64,000 nucleotides of DNA from Paramacrobiotus metropolitanus (GCF_019649055.1 NW_026570401.1:62001-126000); one strand, 5' to 3'. Shown: positions 9,229 through 18,902, counted from the stretch's first letter. The notes: generated by a model from the letters alone, not told the origin. Numbers and translations: made by a program.

Positions 9229-10168
9229 CGTTGCCTAGCGACGTGGCAACAGAAGCAACCAACACAGCCTCTAACTGGACAACCAAACTGAAACACCCCA
9301 TCACTCTCAAAGGAAAGTGGGAAATGGCCCTTGTCGAGCTGCAATACTTGAACTCGTTTTATACTTTGCCGGTGGAGCAGAAAATACAAGTTAATATTGT
9401 GAAAGAATTCCGATTGAAAAAAGACGACACAGGTTTTATTGAATCTGTTGATTACGTCATCCATCAAGATGAAATTACCATTCCGCCGGGCAACTTTAAG
9501 AATGCTGAATTGTTACTGCAGACGATCAATTCACTGGTCATAAAGTTGGAGCATACATGGTGGATGATACGGTTCATTCCGATAAAAGCGCCTTGTCCCA
9601 CGATCGAGCCTTTACCGTTCAGTTCCTCACCCCAACAAATCATCGCGTGCGACTCAACATTGGAAACGACCGTGTGTCTGTTGTTTTTCCTCCAGGATCA
9701 TCAATTTTGCAAAAGATTCTTGGATTTGACAGCGCTGAATTCAAACCGGATGTGCCAGTGGAGAGTAACGGTAATGCGCGGGGCCCCTTTCCCATGGAAA
9801 CCAAGACTAGTCAAATCAAATATCTCTCGTTCTTGACCAAACCGCCCAATCCCAAACTGAAAACTTTTATTTCGGAGCGTCCCGTGAACACTTTGTTAGG
9901 AAATCAAAGTTTGTTTGTGTACAGCGATGTGGCTGACTACAGCTTGATCGGAGACACAGCAGCGCAGTTTTTGCGTTCTGTACCTATTAGAGGAGAAGTC
10001 AATCAAATCGTGGAAGCACGGTTCGACATTCCGCATTACGTTCCTGTTTTACGACAACATTTCGAAACCATTCACCTGACCATTGCTAATGATCTCGGAG
10101 ACGATGCCAAATTCCAAACCGGGAAATCGTTGGTGAAACTGCATTTCCGACCCCAAAGACTATATTGA
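9201..10168 (+). pseudogene. Minor capsid (penton) protein of the Polinton, frameshifted
   Basis: The start MYEGAPFYVTLPS and the GKWEMALVELQYLNSFY region match the single-jelly-roll minor capsid proteins of Polintons, which form the fivefold vertices. The first part is read in one frame to about 9550 and the rest in another frame from about 9530-9557 to the stop at 10168. One single-base indel in this ~30-base zone explains both. No plausible intron fits so short a gap. Everything before and after is well conserved, so the break is recent, or a sequencing or assembly error. It sits between integrase and the pVI-like gene. Confidence 0.8.
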
Positions 10169-10170
10169 AA

Positions 10171-10548
10171 ATGCCTCTGGTTCCGTACGTACCCGACCCG
10201 CGGCGTTATGAAAGCGTCTTCCTGAACCAAACCGGAGGAAGCGCGCTCATACGCTACCGAGGGACCTTGCAGAATGGATCGGGGTTTCCACAAATCCTTA
10301 AAAGGTTATTTGCCAAAATTTCTTCCTTTGCGGCCCCTCTTTTAAAGCAAGCAGCTCCCCATGCCAAAGCCGCGCTGGAAGCCGCCACACCACACCTGCA
10401 AGAAGCTGCTACCGGGGTTATTAAAGATGTAGCAGCACGTGCCGGAGCCGCGATTGAGAAACGTCTAGCTCCTCAAGAAGGACAAGCTCGAAAACGATTG
10501 CGACGGATAAAACGTATTCCCCCTAAAGATATTCCTGACTTTATTTAA
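10171..10548 (+). CDS. Polinton minor virion protein (pVI-like, amphipathic/basic)
   Basis: The 125-residue product has an N-terminal region with RRYESVFLNQTGG, an Ala-rich amphipathic helical middle (AAPLLKQAAPHAKAALEAA) and a basic tail (KRLRRIKRIPPK). An ORF of this build between penton and major capsid is common in Mavericks and adintoviruses and has been compared with adenovirus pVI, which lyses membranes during entry. That role is only an analogy. It ends 3 nt before the major capsid start. Confidence 0.6.
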   Translation: MPLVPYVPDPRRYESVFLNQTGGSALIRYRGTLQNGSGFPQILKRLFAKISSFAAPLLKQAAPHAKAALEAATPHLQEAATGVIKDVAARAGAAIEKRLAPQEGQARKRLRRIKRIPPKDIPDFI

Positions 10549-10551
10549 AAA

Positions 10552-11889
10552 ATGGCCATGCTCATGGTAGAAGATTCGGAACCGGCCATGCAGCTGGAGA
10601 ATCAGTTATTTGCCCTTCCGGCCACGTTGACTGACCGCTGGCGAACGGAGAACGAGAAATTGAATCCCACCACCATATTGACGGATAACGGTTCAGCTGG
10701 AGACAACAACTTTTTCATTCCTCCCAGTACGTCTGGTTTACTTAGTTTGGCTGATATGATACTGGAGTTGGAGGTGGGCATCAAAGTGCGCAAGGGTAGT
10801 GGAGAATGGGAAGCGATGACGGCAGCCGATGGTGTCGCGCCCGTCAACAATTTCTTGCATTCTCTGTTTTCCTCGTGTCACGTCACGGTGGCTAATCGGC
10901 TCATCTCGGATGCGGCGACATTTTATCCATACCGTGCTTATCTAGAATCATTGCTATCTTATACGACCGATGCGCAAAATAGTCAATTGACATCGGCGGC
11001 TTTCTACCACGATACCGCACTGCGCTTCAACGATGAAACACTAAACAAGGGCGAGAAAAACCGCAAAGCCTTGTTTGATGGTGGAAATTATGTGCAACTT
11101 TCGGGCAAGCTCTTTGCGGATCTGTTTGACCAGAGCAAACCGTTGTGCACGGGTGTGCCAGTCAATATCCGATTAGTAGTCAGCCGACCGGAATTTTCTT
11201 TGCGCGTGTGGGATCAGGATGCTACAAAGACCTTCAAACCATTCATCCGCAACGCTCGACTATCGATTCGACGATATATACCATCCCCTGATTTTCTAAC
11301 GGCTGTGACGGGAGAATTGTTAAAGAAAACCGTAAAGTACCACATTGAACGTGTGGTAATGCGTGTGTCGGATATTGCTCAAAAGACACAGAGCACAGTG
11401 GTCAGTAATCTGCAAATTGGACAAATTCCCAAAGTGGTCTTCATTGGATTTGTGGACAGTGAAGATTTTCATGGATCAAGTAAACGCAATCCGTTCAACT
11501 TTCAACACTTTAACCTGACGCAAATCAGTGTGGAAGTGGACGGGCAAAGTTATCCCAACAAACCTTACATGGCTGATTTTGAACGCAGCCTGTCTTTGGA
11601 ATGCTATGATGGACTACTAGATACGTTGGGCCATCGACCAAGTCTACAAGGAAGTCTCCCGTTTACGCGCACGCAGTACAACCAAGGCTATACGCTATAT
11701 GGGTTTGACCTCACGCCCGGACATACTGGACGCGGACCGTTAACTTTGATCAAACAGGGCAATTTAAGCGTTTCTGTTTCCTTTGGAAAACCATTGGAAA
11801 AAACCATCATGATGGTGTGCATGCTGGTGTACGACAGCGTTATTGAGATCAACCAACACCGTCAGCTGATTGCGGACTTTTCAACATGA
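10552..11889 (+). CDS. Polinton major capsid protein (double jelly-roll)
   Basis: The 445-residue product forms the hexon-type capsomers in related viruses. Recognisable landmarks are the N-terminal LTDNGSAGDNNFFIPPS strand region, FYPYRAYLESLLSY, LSGKLFADLFDQ, and the late GFVDSEDFHGSSKRNPFNFQ and VDGQSYPNKPYM stretches that are among the most conserved in Polinton capsids. Length is in the normal range. The frame is unbroken. The stop overlaps the protease start as ATGA (11886-11889), a virus-like arrangement. Confidence 0.92.
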   Translation: MAMLMVEDSEPAMQLENQLFALPATLTDRWRTENEKLNPTTILTDNGSAGDNNFFIPPSTSGLLSLADMILELEVGIKVRKGSGEWEAMTAADGVAPVNNFLHSLFSSCHVTVANRLISDAATFYPYRAYLESLLSYTTDAQNSQLTSAAFYHDTALRFNDETLNKGEKNRKALFDGGNYVQLSGKLFADLFDQSKPLCTGVPVNIRLVVSRPEFSLRVWDQDATKTFKPFIRNARLSIRRYIPSPDFLTAVTGELLKKTVKYHIERVVMRVSDIAQKTQSTVVSNLQIGQIPKVVFIGFVDSEDFHGSSKRNPFNFQHFNLTQISVEVDGQSYPNKPYMADFERSLSLECYDGLLDTLGHRPSLQGSLPFTRTQYNQGYTLYGFDLTPGHTGRGPLTLIKQGNLSVSVSFGKPLEKTIMMVCMLVYDSVIEINQHRQLIADFST

Positions 11890-12338
11890 ACAGCCAGCAA
11901 ATCAACGAGGCCTTGCAGGGCCATCCGATCACCACCCAAACTTTTCGTGGTGTTTTTGCCAGTAATGAAGTACCCCCGTCACTACAACCCTATCCCGCAG
12001 CGTGTGTGGTAAATACTGATCCGGCTGACCGAGAAGGAGAGCATTGGATTGCTTTGTATCAGGAAATGGATGGAAGTATGGAAGTGTTCGACTCGTATGG
12101 CAAGAAGCTGGAATCTTACTCGTCAGACTTTGTTAGTTTAACTAAAGAGAATGAAATTGTCTTGCAATCCGAGCAGTTTCAATCAGAACTCAGTACCGTC
12201 TGTGGCCAATATTGTCTGTTTTTCATTTTACGACGATGTAGTGGCGAGTCATTTACGAATATTGTGCATTTGTTTACTGATAATAAGGCGAGCAACGACA
12301 AGATGGTGTGCCAGTACGTTAACTGTTTTTCAATTTAA
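11886..12338 (+). CDS. Polinton adenain/Ulp1-type cysteine protease
   Basis: The 150-residue maturation protease would cleave capsid precursors. The catalytic residues are visible in order: His53 in GEHWIALY, Asp69 in VFDSYG, Gln97/99 and Cys106 in TVCGQYC. This is the His-Asp-Gln-Cys order of C5/C48 proteases. Length is typical. It overlaps the capsid gene by 4 nt. An AATAAA near 12388 may end this plus-strand unit; the PC4-like gene converges from the other side. Confidence 0.9.
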   Translation: MNSQQINEALQGHPITTQTFRGVFASNEVPPSLQPYPAACVVNTDPADREGEHWIALYQEMDGSMEVFDSYGKKLESYSSDFVSLTKENEIVLQSEQFQSELSTVCGQYCLFFILRRCSGESFTNIVHLFTDNKASNDKMVCQYVNCFSI

Positions 12339-12478
12339 AACAACCATGGTTGATGGAAATCTCATCCGGCAGATTTGCAAACGATTAATAAAATGATCAG
12401 CAAAAAAATGGGCAGCGCTATTGAACAGTAAATGTGACAAAGTATAGTATACAAAGATAATATAATTCAAGAACCCAC

Positions 12479-13381
12479 TTAACATTCGTCAGTTAGCATA
12501 CGACCTACACAATCACGCAATTCCTTTCCGTTGCTGGCTAAAAATCCAGCAACGTTTAGCTCCAGTGCTTGTTCCACGCCCAGTTTGTCTTTGCCAAATA
12601 AAATGCCATACACCATCCGCAATTCAGTCAGGCGCTCCATAGCAGCATTCCATTCGCCGTCGGTTGGGCGCTCCTTACCCGTTCCACCCGTTCCGTCATC
12701 GGTCAGCTTGACCAGTCCTACCATTGCTTCCGCTACTTCGCTTAGCAAATCTTTGTACATTAGTCCTTCCTTGACAGGGTCCGGTTTTCCCAGTTCTTTC
12801 TGAATGGCCGCCATTTCTTTAAACAGCTGCATATCTTGCAACAGTTCCTTCAAGGCATCATAGCACCGCTCTCCAAAGGAAATGCCATAGCGCGTAGGGT
12901 ATAGATCGCCAGCTGGTTTTTGATGATAGCGACGGATTGTTGCCACATTGGCACTGTTGAAGCGGTTCCAACCAAAATACATTCCACCATCCAAACGGTA
13001 TAATGGGGATAACTTGCCCGTTTCAGCTGAAGAGGCTCGCGTCGCTTCATCCATATCCGTAGTACCCGTCAGCATCAGAGCAGCCAAACGTAAAACTCCA
13101 GGTTTGTTGAGGGCAATGCTTTTGCCCCAAGTCGGCTTCCACGAATGATCCGGTTGCTCTTTCCACTCACCAAAAACCACGCGGACAACATGGTGGTCGG
13201 TCGTGCTGCGGGCGACGTAAACGAATTTGTCGTTGCCTAGGCGGTAGACGGGGCGGCCTTGCTGGGTAAAGGCAAATCGTTGGTGAGGTTTTGCATCCTC
13301 CAACTTTGGCTTCTTGACGTCATCCGCTTTAGGCTTCCGAGGTCGCTTGTTCGATGGTGGGGGCAAATCCAGAAACTCCAT
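12479..13381 (-). CDS. Tandem PC4-like protein (putative ssDNA binding / transcription cofactor)
   Basis: The 300-residue product has a basic Pro/Lys N-terminus (NKRPRKPK, likely nuclear signal) and two related domains. Residues 128-184 read DGGMYFGWNRF..ATIRRYH..PTRYGISF..CYDALKELL, following the PC4 pattern of strand, [I]R.[Y/F], [G/T]..GISL and a final helix. Residues 45-102 repeat it more loosely (KFVYVARS..VRVVFGEW..PTWGKSIAL). PC4 binds single-stranded DNA and acts as a general RNA polymerase II cofactor; viruses use such folds as SSBs. The last 115 residues are helical and unrecognised. It has a TATA box 40 nt upstream and shares a divergent promoter with the nuclease-like/TBP unit. 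It is not part of the standard Polinton set. Confidence 0.55.
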   Translation of the reverse strand: MEFLDLPPPSNKRPRKPKADDVKKPKLEDAKPHQRFAFTQQGRPVYRLGNDKFVYVARSTTDHHVVRVVFGEWKEQPDHSWKPTWGKSIALNKPGVLRLAALMLTGTTDMDEATRASSAETGKLSPLYRLDGGMYFGWNRFNSANVATIRRYHQKPAGDLYPTRYGISFGERCYDALKELLQDMQLFKEMAAIQKELGKPDPVKEGLMYKDLLSEVAEAMVGLVKLTDDGTGGTGKERPTDGEWNAAMERLTELRMVYGILFGKDKLGVEQALELNVAGFLASNGKELRDCVGRMLTDEC

Positions 13382-13636
13382 TTTAGAAAAAAGAACTGAG
13401 CTTTCTGAAGAAACTTGTCAGATTTTTATAGTTGGCATACGGAACGTAGTAACAATGGATAGTGATACTGGTAATTATTGATTGTTACCGACCTGTAACA
13501 TTCGAATGGGTACTGGTAATTTTGAAAAGTTACCGGTGTAATGTTTCTTAATGACACCTGTAACATTTAAAAGTGATACCTTCCACAGCTATAAATAGCC
13601 GTGTGACGCAGCAGTGTTCATTCATTCTGATCCAAA
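13382..13636. promoter_or_regulatory. Divergent Polinton promoter with two TATA boxes and inverted repeats
   Basis: On the plus strand TATAAATA lies at 13590-13597, about 40 nt before ATG 13637. On the minus strand TATAAAAATC lies at 13421-13430, about 40 nt before the PC4-like ATG. Between them are two copies of an inverted repeat GGTAAT-N8-10-(G)TTACC (13470-13489 and 13515-13534) and repeated CCTGTAACATT words. The first copy, GGTAATTATTGATTGTTACC, nearly matches words in both TIRs. These are good candidates for regulator or replication-protein sites. Confidence 0.65.
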
Positions 13637-14140
13637 ATGGCCACTCCTTGTATTCTAGATGCTGACTGGTTTGTTATTGCCGGGAAGAAATACATTAAGC
13701 AGCTTGCCTTTTACTGCCCGGAAAAAGAACAGCAGGAGTTGTACACTTTTACACTCCCGCGCGTTGCTGCCAAATACGGTTCAATATTGCGCACCCAAGC
13801 CCGCCACTCCCACGGATTGTTGTGGAATACCGAAGGAGAATATCGTCATAACCAAGTGACCTACGCCCTAGAGGATATGTTCAAAAAAATTGGCCGACCG
13901 AATCAAATCCGTTTCTTCGCCAAGGGACTGGAAAAGTGCCGCCTCTTGGAGCAGTACTTACCGGAAGTCGCCAACCTGGAAAACTTTGGATGCCCGCCGT
14001 ATCATAAGCTGACCACCCTCCCCGTGTCCACCTTGCGCAAAGCCGTGCGTTTCACGCTGTGGTACTATTGCGATGCCGAAAATCACCAATGTCGTTGCCG
14101 TTGCGGATTTAAACACTACCCTGGACCTGAAGAAAATTGA
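13637..14140 (+). CDS. Putative RNase H-fold exonuclease-like protein
   Basis: The 167-residue product starts with CILDADWF, an acidic D-x-D strand followed by an aromatic. It has a central HSHGLLWNTEG, then AKGLEKCRLLEQYLP and LENFGCPPYHKL, and ends in a Cys/His cluster (CDAENHQCRCRCGFKH). This order resembles a family of short viral/transposon proteins that I associate with DEDD-type (RNase H-fold) exonucleases, but the acidic set is incomplete by eye. It is the first ORF after the divergent promoter. The last 68 nt overlap the TBP gene in another frame. Confidence 0.4.
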   Translation: MATPCILDADWFVIAGKKYIKQLAFYCPEKEQQELYTFTLPRVAAKYGSILRTQARHSHGLLWNTEGEYRHNQVTYALEDMFKKIGRPNQIRFFAKGLEKCRLLEQYLPEVANLENFGCPPYHKLTTLPVSTLRKAVRFTLWYYCDAENHQCRCRCGFKHYPGPEEN

Positions 14141-14606
14141 AAAGGCGCTGCCGATGGCTCAGTATATACCCCATCGATTTTCTGGATTGCTTTTGCGGAT
14201 CTTGGAACCATACAAAGCGCACTGTCAACTGTACCGCAATGGCAAAATCACCGTCAACGGAGCCCGCTCAGAAGAAGGAGCCCACGAATTGTTGCAGCAT
14301 TTTACTAACATGTTAACCGCTATTGGATACCGGTGTACCATTTCTAAATTTCGTATTGTCAATATTGTGGCTAATCATACTTTTCCTCAACGTGTGCATA
14401 TCGAGAAATTCAGCAAGTTTTTTCACTTGGAGTATACACCTGAATTGTTTAGTGGTCTAGCCATCAAGTGTAGTGTTGGCCGTGCTGTTTTGTTTACTTC
14501 TGGCAAATGTAATTTTCTTGGTCTGAAATCCGCTACTGATTTATTGAAAGCGGTGCAACGCGTCGAAATCATGCTCGATCAATTCAATAAATTTATTTCA
14601 ACTTGA
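14073..14606 (+). CDS. TATA-binding protein homologue encoded by the Polinton
   Basis: The 177-residue product is the size of a bare TBP core and shows both pseudo-repeats. Repeat 1 has ITNVVAVADL..LDLKKIEKAL, RFSGLLLRILEP, GKITVNGARSEE. Repeat 2 has FRIVNIVANHTF, YTPELFSGLAI, VLFTSGKCNFLGLKS. Known TBPs kink DNA with four Phe; here the matching sites are Phe36, Tyr54, Phe126 and Phe141, so three of four are kept and the fourth stays aromatic. Identity is low enough to exclude a recent host copy by eye. The gene overlaps the preceding ORF by 68 nt and is tail-to-tail with DNA polymerase B. Expected role: recognition of the element's own TATA boxes, or interference with host TBP. Confidence 0.85.
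   Translation: MPKITNVVAVADLNTTLDLKKIEKALPMAQYIPHRFSGLLLRILEPYKAHCQLYRNGKITVNGARSEEGAHELLQHFTNMLTAIGYRCTISKFRIVNIVANHTFPQRVHIEKFSKFFHLEYTPELFSGLAIKCSVGRAVLFTSGKCNFLGLKSATDLLKAVQRVEIMLDQFNKFIST
14586..14597. terminator. Back-to-back poly(A) signals, TBP gene and polymerase B
   Basis: The palindrome AATAAATTTATT gives AATAAA on both strands (14586-14591 plus, 14592-14597 minus), where the TBP and polymerase genes overlap tail-to-tail by 14 nt. Confidence 0.6.
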
Positions 14607-17600
14607 AGCCATAAGGCAAAGTGTTGTATTCCGCATCAACAATGCGACGTTTGTCATACGTCACTTGCAGGCGTTTTTCCATACTAGTGGTACATATAGT
14701 CAGATCTTTTTTAACTCGTTTAAGAATATCCGGATACTGAATATTTACAAAAGTCCGGTTTTCCAACATCTCTAACATGGTGCTAAAGTTAATTCGCTCA
14801 CTCGTTTGCCCATTCAACGTAAAGCCTTTCACTTTGACGACAGCATCTCCATCATTGGTGACGTAGGCATACGTTTTAGCGCCCAAGCTAACAAACTGCG
14901 TGATAAATTGTCCTGGCTTCAGTTCGTTGGTCAGGTCTCCCAAAAAGATTCCGGTGGGAGGATCAACAAGTCCAGGCCTTGTGACAAAAAATATCGAATC
15001 TGTAAAGGGCATGTACGGTAAATTTCCCAGAAACAAAACCTTTTTTCGGAAAAATCTGAATTACCTGTATCAAAATACAGTAACCGATCTTTCACCATAT
15101 CCATAAAATTGTACAAGTGCAATCGTGCCCAGCATGTTGTAAATCTGCAAAGCAAACTAGGCTCATTGACAGTTCCAGAAAAAAATATTTCTGCATTTAC
15201 GCCGCCAAAATGACGTTGGTATTGGGATTGCGCTCCACAAATCCGCTTTCATTAGTGTACGCTAGTTGCACGACGTCTTCCGTAAACATATCCCAGGATT
15301 GTACGTGGAATTTTCCGGACAGAAGCATATCATAAAATTTCTCGGGCTCGGTAATATACATTGTGTTGGGTTTGTTGTCTTGCATTCCCAAACGTCCCCA
15401 AAAACTGTAAAGGCAACACACGAGTAGTACACGTTGGCGTAAAATCCGATGCAAATTTACCTGTTCAGGCACAGCTTGGATAGCGATCGCAATCCAAGAT
15501 TTGTGTCAATTTTGTCATAATCCAAATCAATCTTTTCATGCTGCTTGAAATCCGATATATATTTTTGCTTCTCCTCTTCGGTTTGGACATGCAGCGGCCA
15601 TCCACTGGCTTCCGTCTTAATTTTTAAAAATTTGTTGATATATTCCTCGAAAAGGTGGTCATCATGTTGGTCAAAATGCCACACTTCATAGATCTTGACA
15701 ACAACGTAGCCACGGTCCAGAGCAGCAGTAATTTCCGGCGTGCACCATGTGCCCGTTAAAGCGCGTTCTTCGTCCGTGTGCTCACACTGAGCGTTTTCAT
15801 AGTTGTCCACACAGGTGCGGCACAAAGGAAACGTTAACTTTCCACCCGAGCGGTAGGGAAGTACGGGAAGTTGCAGATCTCCTGACGGTAGGATTCGGCA
15901 TTGCACAACTCCAAAGTAGTTGCGAATATCATCAAAATCTTTGGTAATGATGGTGGGATGGCCGATTGGGTACCGTTTGTTTTTGTTGACGTATGGATAC
16001 TCGCTGTTGACGTCAAAATAATTAATCTTTTCGTCACCGTTCACTTCATGGAAGAGCTTGACGGCGTTGGTCCGACCACCGTAAAAAGCATCACGAGGGT
16101 TTAAAGGTGCAATAAATGACAGTCCCTGGACAAATGCTCTCATTTCGGGATCCGCCTTTACTTGGTCGTGATGCTCGTGTTCCCAGATGACGGTTAATCC
16201 ATGCCCTTGGTTCCGGATGTACTTTTCCCGCTCCAATGTTTCATTATAAATTTCCGACATTGGCAGATTACGCAGCGGATGTATAGTATCTGCAGCATGA
16301 CAACGAGGGCATCCATGGTACCAGCACCCGTAGAATTCGTAGACGTGATTAATATCCTGGCGGTATCCGTCAACAAAATATGGTCCAATTTGATGCTCTG
16401 CTCCGGTTAGTACAGACTCGATTTCGACGTTTTCCTGGTATTCGATCCACGTTAACCATTTCTTGGCAACTTCCGACTGATTGCGGTTCTTGGCATGAAC
16501 GCGTTGAGGCAGTAATCCAATTTGGTCAGGTTTCAAAATAAATGATTTCCAAAATCGGTTACACACTCCCGCAATTGTCATCGCCGAAACAAAGGGGCAC
16601 AATCCATTGCTGATTTCTTGAAAAAGGCGGCGAAATTGCTGGCAGCACAGTCGTAGGACCGTTACATCCATCCGACAATATTCCACAATCTCCTTTCGAA
16701 AGTCAAAAGCGTAGTTTTTATGCTCAGCTTCAGTGTTGTACCATTGCATAAACAATGACTTGGATTTCTTGTTCATGCTGGAAAAGCCGTACTCTTCAGG
16801 GTCAGGAAAAGGAAGAATCATATCCCAATTCTCCTTCCGGTTAAACTTGTGGGGGAAGGTGCCCTTTCCAATATCTGGGATGCCGAATGTTGCTGGCCAC
16901 TTGGCTAGGCTTTGTGGGTTATAGTTTATGCTATCGCGGAACCGTATATTATACTCCGTTACGTCTAGTTGCATCAGCTTTCCACCATTCAAGATTACGT
17001 TTGGTGTAATTCCGTTCTTTAGTAACCATTGCAAGATAAAGTATCCATCAAAAGCCTGCAAGCAAAAGATTGTCAGATTCGCGTTTCAGATAATTGTGTT
17101 GCAATACCTTGAAATTGTGAGCGATAATGTAAAAATTCCGATGTCGCTCACTAAACAAAAAGGCGCACAGGGAATCGGTAATGTCATTTCCTAACGGCAC
17201 TCCATCCTCTGGAAAGACCCATTCCCGCCCGTCATCGTCCTGGACTATCTGCAATTCAGATTAATTATTCTTATTCAAAGCTGCAAAAAAATGACATTAC
17301 ATACCGCAAGGTTTGGAACGAGCTCTTTATTTTCGGTCACGAAGGTCTCCAGATCAAAGTATAAAAACTTTGCATTCTTGTGTTCTTCCAGTTCTTCTTC
17401 GGTGACTTTCCGGGGTTTCATAAAGCATTCATGAGTATCAGGTAGGTCACGCATCTTGCAATTCTGGCAGTACACTTCTCCGCACTCATGGCGCGCCGAT
17501 CCTTTGCGGTTATTCAACGAAACCAACCGGAAACACTCTTGGCAAATGAATAATGACTGGCAGATGCTTTTTCGTTTCTTTTGTTGGACGGTGGGGCCAA

Positions 17601-18779
17601 TTTTGTGCTCCGCAAAACATCCGTTGCCGTAAAATCTTCGGTGGCAATCTTCACATTCAATAATGTTATCTTTATCCGATTCACAATTGGATCGCAGACA
17701 TAAATGGCAAGTTGACAGGCATCGGTGATCGGACTTGTTGTTGTAACCTTTGCTGCAATCGTAGCACCAATAAGTCCTTTGGAAAAATGCTGGCAATGAC
17801 TTCAGGAGATCAAAATGATGGTCGTGATGCAGCAAAATAATCCGTCGGTCTTGTTTGGGCCCGCTGAATACAATACTATTGGCGTGGTCCACACTGACAA
17901 TGATAATTTGGTAATTTGGAAGTGCTGCTTGGAAACATGGCGCATCCGCTATTGAGAATTCTCTTTCTTCCAGTCCTGCGTTCTTAATAAGGTCTTGTGC
18001 TTCTTTAGTCTGCAATTTTTCCCCACGCTTCATTCGGCGGCACTCCCGCTTATCATCATCAGCATACGCCTTCCCTACCACCAAAGCTCTGGCCATGCAG
18101 ATCTTGTCCGAGTTTGTAATTAAGATAACGGATTGCATCCTTTGAAGTCTTTTCTTTAGCAGAATTGGTACTTCGCGGACACATCTGCCTTGAGGAATTT
18201 CCGTGTGCTGTACAAAAACTTCAAAATGTTTATCAATCACGAATTCCTCGTATGAATTGAGCACACGTTCAACTTCTGACATCCAGCGGTTGACCGTAAG
18301 TTGAGATTTTTGAATGGGCGGCGTCCAGATGGGATAATTCAAGCTTTTGGAGTCCAGTCGAATGCGGACCATTTCTTTGGCATTAATGGCGTCCAACACG
18401 TGATCTAGGACGTACTGAAGAATTTCCATAATGGCCGTAGGCACACCGGAAAAAGGAATTCTTTCCAGATCAGTGACCTGCATAATAAATTTAGCTTTTA
18501 CTCAGCTTTTGAGGTGACTTTAACATGTTAACCTTTACTGAATAACACTTTGAATGCAGCCGAAATTTTTTCCAAATTCTGGAACCGGCTTCGTTGATGT
18601 GAATGTGCTCAGTAATATCACCGGGAAATACTGAATCTGCAAAATCTAAAGTAAATCCTCAAAAAAAAATAATTTTAATATTGTAGCTTACCAGTCTCCT
18701 CATCCCTTGACCTTTTCGACGAACCTGGACAGGCTTCTTCGCTACGACGTTTAATCCCTGGTTTTCTCGAATTCTCCAT
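14593..18779 (-). CDS. Protein-primed-type DNA polymerase B of the Polinton, eight exons
   Basis: I join 18779-18692, 18636-18533, 18477-17305, 17248-17108, 17055-15461, 15404-15201, 15144-15065 and 14999-14593 (complement). All introns are short (42-62 nt), GT..AG, and keep one frame of 1263 codons. Order: basic N-terminus; Cys-rich zinc-binding region (exon 3, CYDCSKG..CHLC..CEDCHRRF); exonuclease motifs FDLETF, AHNFKAFDGYF (across exons 4/5) and YCRMDVTVL; polymerase motif A FDVNSEYP, motif B KLCLNSFWG (across exons 5/6) and motif C YFDTDSI (across exons 7/8). All catalytic acids are present, so it looks functional. It replicates the element. A TATAAAAA at 18886-18893 is the likely promoter. 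The stop codon overlaps an AATAAA signal. Confidence 0.92.
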
Positions 18780-18885
18780 ATTTAAAATCGTGATACACTT
18801 GAACAAAACACCAGAAATCTTATTGCATAATAATTAGGGAGAAACTGGAAAACTTGAATGAGGCAAGCCTCGTACGAAGTCGGTG

Positions 18886-18893
18886 TTTTTATA
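18886..18893 (-). promoter_or_regulatory. TATA box of the polymerase B gene
   Basis: TATAAAAA on the minus strand lies 107 nt upstream of the polymerase ATG and just inside the right TIR boundary. Confidence 0.55.
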
Positions 18894-18902
18894 CCTGCCC
18901 AA

